Source: an uncultured Prevotellaceae bacterium (lineage in GTDB: Bacteria > Bacteroidota > Bacteroidia > Bacteroidales > Bacteroidaceae). From it: a DNA stretch of 46,875 bases. The notes beneath the pieces were generated by a model. That model had not been told where the DNA came from and made no database searches. It saw only the letters and a program-made list of their open reading frames with translations. Shown here one piece after another: positions 29,609 to 35,873 of the stretch. Position numbers and translations under genes: made by a program. The stretch covers positions 1-46,875 of the forward strand of contig CAMVFC010000009.1 of assembly GCA_947166655.1 (NCBI GenBank), given 5' to 3'. How positions within the stretch are numbered: position 1 is the first letter of the stretch; the number at the start of each line of letters is the position of its first letter.

Positions 29609-29639
29609 TTGCAGGAAAGGCCATTTCGTCGTACCTTTG
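29609..29639 (+). promoter_or_regulatory. Upstream promoter in the HAD-trpB gap
   Basis: TTG (29609-29611), 20 bases, TACCTTTG (29632-29639). Transcription would start near 29646. A hairpin with a U-rich tail follows about 35 bases later, so its product may be a short RNA or a trpB leader. Confidence 0.6.
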
Positions 29640-29680
29640 CACCCGCAAACAGAATTCTTTATATCGTTTTGAAATTGAGT

Positions 29681-29720
29681 GGGAGGCCATCCGTGAGGAA
29701 CGCCTCCCTTATTTACATTT
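29681..29720 (+). terminator. Possible terminator or attenuator hairpin before trpB
   Basis: GGGAGGC (29681-29687) pairs perfectly with GCCTCCC (29702-29708) across a 14-base loop, followed by the T-rich stretch TTATTTACATTTT. It lies between two promoters. The large loop makes it a weak classical terminator. Confidence 0.45.
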
Positions 29721-29763
29721 TGTCGGCATTTCAGAAAGAATAGAAGAATATTGGAGGAAAACC

Positions 29764-29793
29764 TTGCAGCATGGCAAACTTTTCGTAACTTTG
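29764..29793 (+). promoter_or_regulatory. Promoter for the trpB unit
   Basis: TTG (29764-29766), 19 bases, TAACTTTG (29786-29793). Transcription would start near 29800, leaving a leader of about 30 bases before the ATG at 29829. Confidence 0.7.
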
Positions 29794-29828
29794 CACCCGT
29801 AACACGTTAACCTATTATTTACACTTCT

Positions 29829-31196
29829 ATGAGTAACAGACAGAAGCGCTTCATCTTGCCCGAGAGCGAGATTCCCACACAGTGGTACAACATCCAGGCC
29901 GACATGGTGAACAAGCCCATGCCTCCCCTCCATCCCGCTACCAAGCAGCCCCTGAAGGCCGAAGACCTCTTCCCCATTTTTGCTGAGGAACTGGCCCGTC
30001 AGGAACTTAACCAGACCGATGCGTGGATAGACATTCCCGAGGAAGTGCGCGAGATGTACAAATACTATCGCTCTACGCCTCTGGTGCGCGCCTACGGCCT
30101 GGAGGAAGCGCTCGGCACGCCGGCTCACATTTATTTCAAGAACGAGAGCGTCAGCCCCGTGGGCAGCCACAAACTGAACTCCGCCCTGCCGCAGGCTTAC
30201 TATAATAAGATGCAGGGCGTGACCAACATCACCACCGAAACCGGTGCCGGACAGTGGGGAGCCGCCTTGAGTTATGCCGCCAAGGTCTTCGGACTCGAAT
30301 GCGCTGTCTACCAAGTGAAGATTAGCTATAATCAGAAACCCTATCGTCGCAGCATCATGCAGACCTTCGGTGCTACCGTCGAGGCATCGCCCTCCATGTC
30401 GACCCGCGCCGGTAAGGACATCATCACCCGCGACCCCATGAACCAAGGCTCGCTCGGTACTGCCATCTCCGAGGCTATCGAGTTGGCCATGAGCACGCCC
30501 AACTGCAAGTACACCTTAGGCTCCGTACTCAATCATGTGGCTTTGCACCAGTCCATCATTGGCCTCGAAGCCGAGAAGCAGATGCAGATGGCTGGCGAAT
30601 ATCCCGATATCGTGATCGCCTGCTTTGGCGGCGGTTCCAACTTCGGCGGCATCTCCTTCCCCTTCATGCGCCATAACATTCTCGAGGGACGCCAGACGCA
30701 GTTCGTCGCTGCCGAACCGGCTTCCTGCCCGAAGCTCACGCGCGGCGTGTTCCAGTACGACTTCGGCGATGAGGCCGGCTATACGCCTTTGCTGCCTATG
30801 TTCACGCTGGGACATAATTTCATGCCGGCCAATATCCATGCCGGCGGCCTGCGTTACCATGGTGCAGGTGTCATTGTCAGCCAGTTACTCAAGGACGGCC
30901 TGATGAGTGCCGTTGATATTCCTCAGCTCGAGACCTTCGAGGCTGGTACACTCTTCGCCCGCGTCGAAGGCATCATTCCCGCTCCTGAGAGCTGCCACGC
31001 CATCGCTGCCACCATCCGCGAGGCTGTCAAGTGCCGTGAGACAGGGCAGGAGAAAGTCATCCTCTTCAACCTTTCCGGCCACGGCCTCATTGACATGAGC
31101 GCTTACGACCAGTACCTCTCTGGCAATCTTCAGAACTACGAAGTCACGGACGAGCAGGTGTCTGCCAACCTGGCCAAGCTGGAAAAGATCATTTGA
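29829..31196 (+). CDS. trpB: TrpB2-type tryptophan synthase beta chain (PLP enzyme)
   Basis: 455 residues, longer than classical TrpB (about 400) and matching the TrpB2 subtype. The PLP Lys is in SVSPVGSHKLNSALPQAYY, where classical TrpB has HTGAHKIN. Other landmarks: STPLVRAYGLEEALGTPAHI, TETGAGQWGAALSYAA, the phosphate loop CFGGGSNFGGISFP, and the C-terminal FNLSGHGLIDM. TrpB2 makes tryptophan from serine and indole and often acts without TrpA. No trpA or other trp gene is nearby, which fits salvage of indole. The cupin gene follows 12 bases later. Confidence 0.88.
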   Translation: MSNRQKRFILPESEIPTQWYNIQADMVNKPMPPLHPATKQPLKAEDLFPIFAEELARQELNQTDAWIDIPEEVREMYKYYRSTPLVRAYGLEEALGTPAHIYFKNESVSPVGSHKLNSALPQAYYNKMQGVTNITTETGAGQWGAALSYAAKVFGLECAVYQVKISYNQKPYRRSIMQTFGATVEASPSMSTRAGKDIITRDPMNQGSLGTAISEAIELAMSTPNCKYTLGSVLNHVALHQSIIGLEAEKQMQMAGEYPDIVIACFGGGSNFGGISFPFMRHNILEGRQTQFVAAEPASCPKLTRGVFQYDFGDEAGYTPLLPMFTLGHNFMPANIHAGGLRYHGAGVIVSQLLKDGLMSAVDIPQLETFEAGTLFARVEGIIPAPESCHAIAATIREAVKCRETGQEKVILFNLSGHGLIDMSAYDQYLSGNLQNYEVTDEQVSANLAKLEKII

Positions 31197-31208
31197 ACCG
31201 TCTTTGCT

Positions 31209-31610
31209 ATGTATTTCGATACAGAATTCTTCGACCGTCTGGCAGCGCAGGCACAGGCTTCGCCCCGGCTGCGCATGAACTACGACCTTCGCAACAGCGA
31301 GCGCGACCAGTCGCAGCGTATGTTCAATGCCCTGCAGCCCGGCACCGTGTTGCCCGTGCATCGCCATCCCACCACCACCGAGACCGTTGTCATCCTGCGT
31401 GGTTCTTTCACCGAAGTCTTCTTCGATGACCAGGGTCACGAGACGGCGCGCTATCTTCTCGATCCCGCAAAAGGGCTTCACGGGCTGAATATCCCTGCCG
31501 GACAGTGGCACACCATCGAGGTTCATGAACCCTCGGTGCTCATGGAGGTCAAGGACGGCCCCTATGCTCCCATCGCTGCGAGTGATATCCTTGAATGTGT
31601 TAATCCGTAA
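31209..31610 (+). CDS. WbuC-family cupin metalloprotein
   Basis: 133 residues. A single cupin barrel: motif 1 VLPVHRHPTTTETVVILRGSF (HxH ... E metal ligands, about residues 49-66) and motif 2 AGQWHTIEVHEP (His near 101). WbuC proteins are small cupins often found in O-antigen or sugar loci; the reaction is not known. It lies between trpB and greA in one rightward unit and carries no signal peptide. Confidence 0.8.
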   Translation: MYFDTEFFDRLAAQAQASPRLRMNYDLRNSERDQSQRMFNALQPGTVLPVHRHPTTTETVVILRGSFTEVFFDDQGHETARYLLDPAKGLHGLNIPAGQWHTIEVHEPSVLMEVKDGPYAPIAASDILECVNP

Positions 31611-31618
31611 ATCCGTTA

Positions 31619-32083
31619 ATGGAATATATGTCGCAAGAAGGCTACGACAAGCTTGTAGCCGAATTACATCACCTGGAATACGTGGAGTACCCCCGCGTCA
31701 AGGAGGCGCTGATAGAGGCGCGCGACAAGGGGGACCTCAGTGAGAACTACGAGTACCATGCCGCGCGCCGCGAGCAGGCTCGCCTGTTAGGCCGGATACG
31801 TTTCAAGCAGCGTGTCTTGGAGTTCGCGCGCGTCCTGGACACGAAGCGTCTCGACACGGGCGTCGTGGGGTTGCTCTCCCGCGTGGAGATGACCAATGTG
31901 GAGCGTAACACATCGATGACATACACCATCGTCAGCCCCCACGAAGCCAACCTCCAGGAGAAGAAGATATCCATCAAGTCGCCCATCGCTCAGGCACTGC
32001 TGGGCCGGAAGGTGGGCGACGTGGTGGAGGTTCGTGTACCTGCCGGTACACAACGCTTTCGCATAGACAGCATTCAGCTATGA
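31619..32083 (+). CDS. greA: Transcription elongation factor GreA
   Basis: 154 residues (a second ATG at 31628 is an alternative start). GreA rescues backtracked RNA polymerase by stimulating transcript cleavage. The N-terminal coiled coil (GYDKLVAELHHLEYVEYPRV ... EARDKGDLSENYEYHAAR) carries the acidic tip residues in GDLSENYEY; the C-terminal FKBP-like domain includes VSPHEANLQEKKISIKSPIA and ALLGRKVGDVVEV. The length is normal. The stop overlaps the next gene's ATG (ATGA). Confidence 0.93.
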   Translation: MEYMSQEGYDKLVAELHHLEYVEYPRVKEALIEARDKGDLSENYEYHAARREQARLLGRIRFKQRVLEFARVLDTKRLDTGVVGLLSRVEMTNVERNTSMTYTIVSPHEANLQEKKISIKSPIAQALLGRKVGDVVEVRVPAGTQRFRIDSIQL

Positions 32084-32391
32084 GGAAAGTCCGTATCACC
32101 GCCGTCCGTCAGACCGTCTATCCCGACCTGATGGCCCAGTACGAGAACCCTATCGCGCACGCCTGCGACGTCCGTGTGGGCCAGCAGTGGCTGTCCCTCG
32201 ACGGGCAGATGCCTGCAGGCATGTGTCCCTCGGCATGGTCTTCCATGCGTGAGTTCGTCGAGTCGCTGGCACGGGGTGAAGGCAATTTCTTCGACGGCTG
32301 GATGCAAAATCCCATGAGCGCCATGATCAGTTGCAACGACGGCTTCCGCCCCTTCAGTTTCTACATCGAGGCCCTCGGCGACAGCGACTGA
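32080..32391 (+). CDS. TIGR04076-family small protein
   Basis: 103 residues, translationally coupled to greA by a 4-base overlap. The pattern RKVRITAVRQTVYPDLM, then CPSAWSSMREFVESLARG and a C-terminal MISCNDGFRPFSFYIEAL, matches the TIGR04076 family of small Cys-containing proteins of unknown function. Cys residues sit near 41, 62 and 88 as in the family. No signal peptide. Function unknown. Confidence 0.7.
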   Translation: MRKVRITAVRQTVYPDLMAQYENPIAHACDVRVGQQWLSLDGQMPAGMCPSAWSSMREFVESLARGEGNFFDGWMQNPMSAMISCNDGFRPFSFYIEALGDSD

Positions 32392-32419
32392 CGCGCCGCT
32401 CATTCTCACCACACCGCGT

Positions 32420-32578
32420 ATGGATTTCAACAAGACCCATTTCTCCTCCGATGAATTCCGGAGGGACGAACTCATAAAGAGCATTGAACATGCCGTGAAC
32501 GAACTCACGCTCGAAGAGCTGGAGGCGCTGCACTACGACATGATGACTAAGAACTATATCAACGAATCATTCCTATGA
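32420..32578 (+). CDS. Small 52-aa helical protein, function unknown
   Basis: ATG at 32420 and TGA at 32576-32578, 28 bases after the TIGR04076 gene. Acidic and predicted helical: FRRDELIKSIEHAVNEL, LEELEALHYDMMTKNYI. Its stop overlaps the ATG of the next small gene (ATGA), a strong sign that it is translated. No family recognised. Confidence 0.65.
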   Translation: MDFNKTHFSSDEFRRDELIKSIEHAVNELTLEELEALHYDMMTKNYINESFL

Positions 32579-32763
32579 AGTACCCCTGTGAAAACTGCAA
32601 GCTACGTGCTCAGTACGACAAGAATCCCAAGTCGCTCATCGGTCGCTTCTGGCGGTGGCAGATCAACTTCTGTCCCAGCTGGCGCGGCTATTTCAAGTCT
32701 CTGCCGCCCGAGAAGCAGGAAGAGCTGCGCCGGAAGTACGATTTCTGGAAGTACCAGGCGTGA
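32575..32763 (+). CDS. Small 62-aa Cys-containing protein, function unknown
   Basis: Overlaps the 52-aa gene by 4 bases. Basic and aromatic: MKYPCENCKLRAQYDKNPKS, FWRWQINFCPSWRGYF, LPPEKQEELRRKYDFWKYQ. The CxxC plus a later Cys could bind a metal, but only three Cys are present. No membrane segment. I recall similar short hypothetical proteins in Bacteroidales but no assigned function. Confidence 0.7.
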   Translation: MKYPCENCKLRAQYDKNPKSLIGRFWRWQINFCPSWRGYFKSLPPEKQEELRRKYDFWKYQA

Positions 32764-32829
32764 GCGGTCTTTCTCTGTTCGATAGAGAGAGAACGCGTTT
32801 TTTGAGGCTCTTCAGTGAGCACTTGAGAG

Positions 32830-33168
32830 ATGAATATAGAAGATTATCGTGACTTTTGCCTTTCGTTGGGCGACGACGTAGAGGAGAGACTGCCCTTTAC
32901 GGCCTTCCGCTATGCCAGTGGTGTGCTGGCGTTCTACGTTCATGGCCACATGTTCGCTTTCTTCGATTGCGACCATTTCGGCGTCGTCACCTTGAAATGT
33001 CAGCCCGATCGCATCGGGCTACTGCGTGAGCGCGACGACTGCATCGGCAAGCCGTTCAACCTCTCGCCCAAGTACTGGATCGGCGTCGACGCCCTCCGTG
33101 CTCCCGATGGCCTCCTTCGTGAGCTGACGCGCAATTCCTACGAGATCGTCAAGACGAAATACAAATAA
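32830..33168 (+). CDS. MmcQ/YjbR-family protein
   Basis: 112 residues, standard length. Landmarks of the YjbR fold: DYRDFCLSLGDDVEERLPF, FYVHGHMFAFFDCDHFGVVT, LKCQPDRIGLLRER, LSPKYWIGVDA and the C-terminal LTRNSYEIVKTKYK. The family has a CyaY-like fold and is called a DNA-binding protein by annotation only; a direct role is not established. A small hairpin (TCTCT/AGAGA) lies in the 66 bases before it. Confidence 0.85.
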   Translation: MNIEDYRDFCLSLGDDVEERLPFTAFRYASGVLAFYVHGHMFAFFDCDHFGVVTLKCQPDRIGLLRERDDCIGKPFNLSPKYWIGVDALRAPDGLLRELTRNSYEIVKTKYK

Positions 33169-33200
33169 TCCATAAAACCGCAATACGCAACAACCATTAT

Positions 33201-33740
33201 ATGAAGCGAGTAATTGTGATTTCAACGAGCCTCCGCCGAGGCTCCAACAGCGACATTCTGGCCGACCACTTCGTCGAGGGCGCCAAGGCCGCCGGCAACG
33301 ACGTCGAGAAGATAGCCCTCGTGGGCAAGAACATCCAGTTCTGCCGAGGCTGCATGGGATGCCAGAAGCTGGGACGCTGCGTCATCGACGACGATGTGAA
33401 CAGCATCATGGCCCGCGTACTGAAGGCCGACGTCGTCGTCTGGGCTACACCTATTTATTATTACGAGATGAGCGGTCAGATGAAGACCCTCATCGACCGC
33501 ATGAACGGCATGTACGAACAGGACTACCAGTTCCGCGACGTCTATCTGCTGACCACGGCGGCCGAGGACGAAGCTGCAACGCCGAAGCGCGCAGAGACAG
33601 GCCTCACGGGGTGGATCGATTGCTACCCCAAGAGTCGTCTCGCAGGCACCCTCTTCTGCGGTGGCGTCAACGACGCCCGTGAGATAGAAGGGAACCCGAA
33701 GCTGCAGGAAGCATTCGCCTTAGGCAACAGCATTCAATAA
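33201..33740 (+). CDS. Flavodoxin-like NAD(P)H-dependent reductase 1
   Basis: 179 residues. Flavodoxin-like fold: VIVISTSLRRGSNSDILAD (FMN phosphate loop), a Cys-rich segment QFCRGCMGCQKLGRC, then ADVVVWATPIYYYEMSGQMK and LIDRMNGMY. Such proteins reduce quinones, azo or nitro compounds, or metals with NAD(P)H; the substrate is unknown. A second member lies 300 bases downstream, separated by a MITE-like element. Confidence 0.85.
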   Translation: MKRVIVISTSLRRGSNSDILADHFVEGAKAAGNDVEKIALVGKNIQFCRGCMGCQKLGRCVIDDDVNSIMARVLKADVVVWATPIYYYEMSGQMKTLIDRMNGMYEQDYQFRDVYLLTTAAEDEAATPKRAETGLTGWIDCYPKSRLAGTLFCGGVNDAREIEGNPKLQEAFALGNSIQ

Positions 33741-33771
33741 AGAATTTCAGCTTTCGCTGGATTCTCCTGTG

Positions 33772-33998
33772 CCACAGATTATACAGTTTTTACAGATTCT
33801 TTTTCCTGCGTTAAGGCGTTCGATCGTCCATATAATTACACAGATCGCCTCGGCGAAAGGCTCCGCGGCTTTCGAGAGTCATTCTGCAAGCGTGTCTGTA
33901 AGCACCTGCGAAGCGTGCTGCATGGGATTTGTGTAATACCGAACTGGAATCATCGCTTTAAGGACATACTTCATCTGTTTAATCTGTGCAATCAGTGG
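33772..33998. repeat. MITE-like element with degenerate terminal inverted repeats
   Basis: Outer arms 33772-33799 and 33971-33998 match inversely at 20 of 28 positions (CCACwGATT..ACAG.TT...ACAGAT). A second nested pair, AATTACACAGATC (about 33833-33845) and GATTTGTGTAATA (about 33926-33938), lies inside. No open frame of note. It fills most of the 302-base gap between the two reductase genes. The remaining part holds a small hairpin right after the first gene (33741-33765) and nothing else I can name. Confidence 0.65.
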
Positions 33999-34042
33999 TT
34001 CTATGAACGAGCGAAACTTGAGTAAAGAAAAAGTCTATCTGT

Positions 34043-34687
34043 ATGAAAAAGATTATCATCATCGACGGAGGTCCTCGCAAGACCTTCAATACAGCCTCCA
34101 TGCTGAAGAAGTTCGCAGAGGGGGCAAGCGCCGTAAGCAGCGACATCGAAGTGAAGACGGTGCGGCTCTACGACCTCGACTACAAAGGTTGCATGTCGTG
34201 TATGGCCTGCAAGGTGAAGGGCAAGGCCGTGAATGTCTGTAAGTTCCGCGACGCACTGACACCCATCTTGGAGGACATTGCCCAGGCCGACGGGCTGGTG
34301 CTCGGTTCGCCCAACTATTTCGGCGAGATAACGGGGCAGATGCGCGCCTTCCTCGAGCGCCTGGCCTTCCCTTGGCTTTCCTACAACGACCACAGCCTGA
34401 CGGCACCCAAGCGGATGCCCGTCCTGCTGGTAGAGACGCAGAACGGCACACGCGAGTACAACAACTGCCACGGCTATGGGTCGATGGAATACTGCATCAC
34501 ACAAGCCCTCGGAGAGCCCGAACGCCTGACGGCCTACAACACCTATCAGGTGAAGAACTACGACCGCTACGAGCTGGCCGGCTTCTCCGAAGAGGACAAG
34601 CGTAAGTACCGCGAGGAGCACTGGGATGAGGACCTCCAGAGCGCCTTCGATGCGGGTAGGCGCATGGCCGAGAATATCCTGAAATAG
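34043..34687 (+). CDS. Flavodoxin-like NAD(P)H-dependent oxidoreductase 2
   Basis: 214 residues. IIIIDGGPRKTFNTASMLKK is the FMN-binding loop region, YKGCMSCMACKVKGKAVNVC a Cys-rich segment, and ADGLVLGSPNYFGEITGQMR the second flavin loop. The C-terminal part (HGYGSMEYCITQALGEPERL) is that of the flavodoxin/NADPH-dependent FMN reductase family. Related to but clearly different from the reductase at 33201. Substrate unknown. Confidence 0.85.
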   Translation: MKKIIIIDGGPRKTFNTASMLKKFAEGASAVSSDIEVKTVRLYDLDYKGCMSCMACKVKGKAVNVCKFRDALTPILEDIAQADGLVLGSPNYFGEITGQMRAFLERLAFPWLSYNDHSLTAPKRMPVLLVETQNGTREYNNCHGYGSMEYCITQALGEPERLTAYNTYQVKNYDRYELAGFSEEDKRKYREEHWDEDLQSAFDAGRRMAENILK

Positions 34688-34693
34688 TGTGCG

Positions 34694-34966
34694 ATGGAAC
34701 GACTCCTGCTCATCTACCTCGCCGGTATCAATGTGGCCACCTTCTTCACCTATGGCCTCGACAAGTGGAAGGCAAGACAAGACCGGTGGCGCATACGTGA
34801 GTCGGCTCTCCTGCTGCTGGCCGTCCTTGGCGGCAGCGTAGGCGCATGGCTCGGCATGAAAGTGTGGCATCACAAGACGCTGCACAAGAAGTTCAAGTAC
34901 GGCGTTCCTGCCATCCTGATCCTCCAAATAGCGTTAGTCACGTTCCTCTTATGTCGGCATGCGTAA
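34694..34966 (+). CDS. DUF1294 small membrane protein
   Basis: 90 residues, 6 bases after the reductase stop. Membrane helices near 2-20 and 70-88 flank the DUF1294 core TYGLDKWKARQDRWRIRES and LGGSVGAWLGMKVWHHKTLH, KKFKYGVPAIL. The family is integral to the inner membrane; function unknown. Confidence 0.88.
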   Translation: MERLLLIYLAGINVATFFTYGLDKWKARQDRWRIRESALLLLAVLGGSVGAWLGMKVWHHKTLHKKFKYGVPAILILQIALVTFLLCRHA

Positions 34967-35050
34967 AGAGTCGAGTACCGCAGGTAGCGCGGATTACACC
35001 GATTCGCGTTCCTGCATCTCGGCGTCATGCCCTGCACAGAATATCCCCCT

Positions 35051-35425
35051 ATGAAATACATCACTCTCTCCTTCCTGTTCTCCGTCTTGCTCCTCTGTTC
35101 CTGCCGTCGGGGCAAGGCCGTCGAGGCACAGTCCTCAGAGGTGACGGCAGAGATGGCCCTCGAAGGCGTCGACAGGTACTGCCACGAGGCGTATGACTGG
35201 AGTGCGGCAGACGAGAACCCGGAGATCATGTCCGTGGCGATGGGCGACGGAACGGCGACGGAGCACAAAGTGGTGTTCCGCAGCTACACGGGCGCCTTCG
35301 TCTATTTCTTTGTCGACAAAGCCAGCGGGAAAACGCGCATGGTAGAGTACGTCCCTGCCCTCGGCATAGAGGACGCCGCCGGCACCATCGACATCCACGA
35401 TTACCTGGGAGCAGAAACAGAATGA
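35051..35425 (+). CDS. Small putative lipoprotein, function unknown
   Basis: 124 residues from ATG 35051 (MKYITLSFLFSVLLLCSC); the earlier ATG at 35027 would bury the signal peptide. The lipobox is LLCSC with the lipidated Cys followed by RRG. The mature part (HKVVFRSYTGAFVYFFVDKA, TRMVEYVPALGIEDAAGTID) looks like a small soluble beta-rich domain. I do not recognise a family. It is last in the rightward group, before a repeat-rich gap. Confidence 0.7.
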   Translation: MKYITLSFLFSVLLLCSCRRGKAVEAQSSEVTAEMALEGVDRYCHEAYDWSAADENPEIMSVAMGDGTATEHKVVFRSYTGAFVYFFVDKASGKTRMVEYVPALGIEDAAGTIDIHDYLGAETE

Positions 35426-35530
35426 CGTGCCCGAACAGGGTTCCAGGGGCATAGGATTCTTTCTCATCGAATCGCTCATTTGCTCTCCACGGCCTTCCCA
35501 TTTGCTCACCACGCCCAACCCTTTTGTTTG

Positions 35531-35590
35531 TTCCATCGTGATGGAACCATCGTTCCATCGTGATGGAACCATCATTCCATCATGATGGAA
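35531..35590. repeat. Three 22-base-spaced copies of the palindrome TTCCATC-GT-GATGGAA
   Basis: 16-base palindromes start at 35531, 35553 and 35575, separated by CCATCG and CCATCA. The outermost bases extend the symmetry (GTTTG ... CAAAC), so the whole block is also nearly palindromic. Exact 22-base spacing, two helical turns, would place all copies on one face of the DNA. Confidence 0.92.
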
Positions 35591-35783
35591 CAAACTCCCC
35601 CTCCTGCGGACCCGACCTCTTTCGCCTATGGTGAAAGGCCATTTTTGCACGGGACGCTGATCTTGAAGCCAGCGGTGTCGCCTGTTCACGGAGGCACTCG
35701 TTTTCATTTTAGCCCCCATGGTGCGGCGTCGGCTTCTGCGTAAGCAAAAGTGCAACCTTGGTCAAACGGACATGGATATAAGG

Positions 35784-35820
35784 AAAAAAGAGGATGCGCC
35801 TGTTGGGGCACATCCTCTTT
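35784..35820 (-). terminator. Intrinsic terminator for the leftward exported-protein unit
   Basis: Stem 35787-35800 pairs with 35807-35820 (AAAGAGGATG core, one internal mismatch) around a 6-base loop. On the minus strand it runs into TTTTTT (complement of 35784-35789). It lies about 55 bases after the stop of the 1211-aa gene. Confidence 0.8.
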
Positions 35821-35855
35821 GTGTGGCTTGGCATTCGCCTGGCTGATGGTTTCTC

Positions 35856-35869
35856 AGCCCCGAAGGGCT
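35856..35869. repeat. AGCCC-CGAA-GGGCT hairpin, second copy
   Basis: Exact inverse of the 14-base core at 5162-5175. In the coding direction of its neighbour it reads AGCCCTTCGGGGCT, 5 bases after the stop codon of the 1211-aa gene. Confidence 0.7.
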
Positions 35870-35873
35870 ACGG

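Larger units (their letters stand above)
35426..35873. other. Gene-free 448-base region between convergent genes
   Basis: Contains two near copies of CATTTGCTCwCCACG (about 35476 and 35500), the palindromic 22-base array (35531-35590), a terminator (35784-35820) and an AGCCC hairpin (35856-35869). Between 35600 and 35780 I see no gene or structure I can support. Confidence 0.7.
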
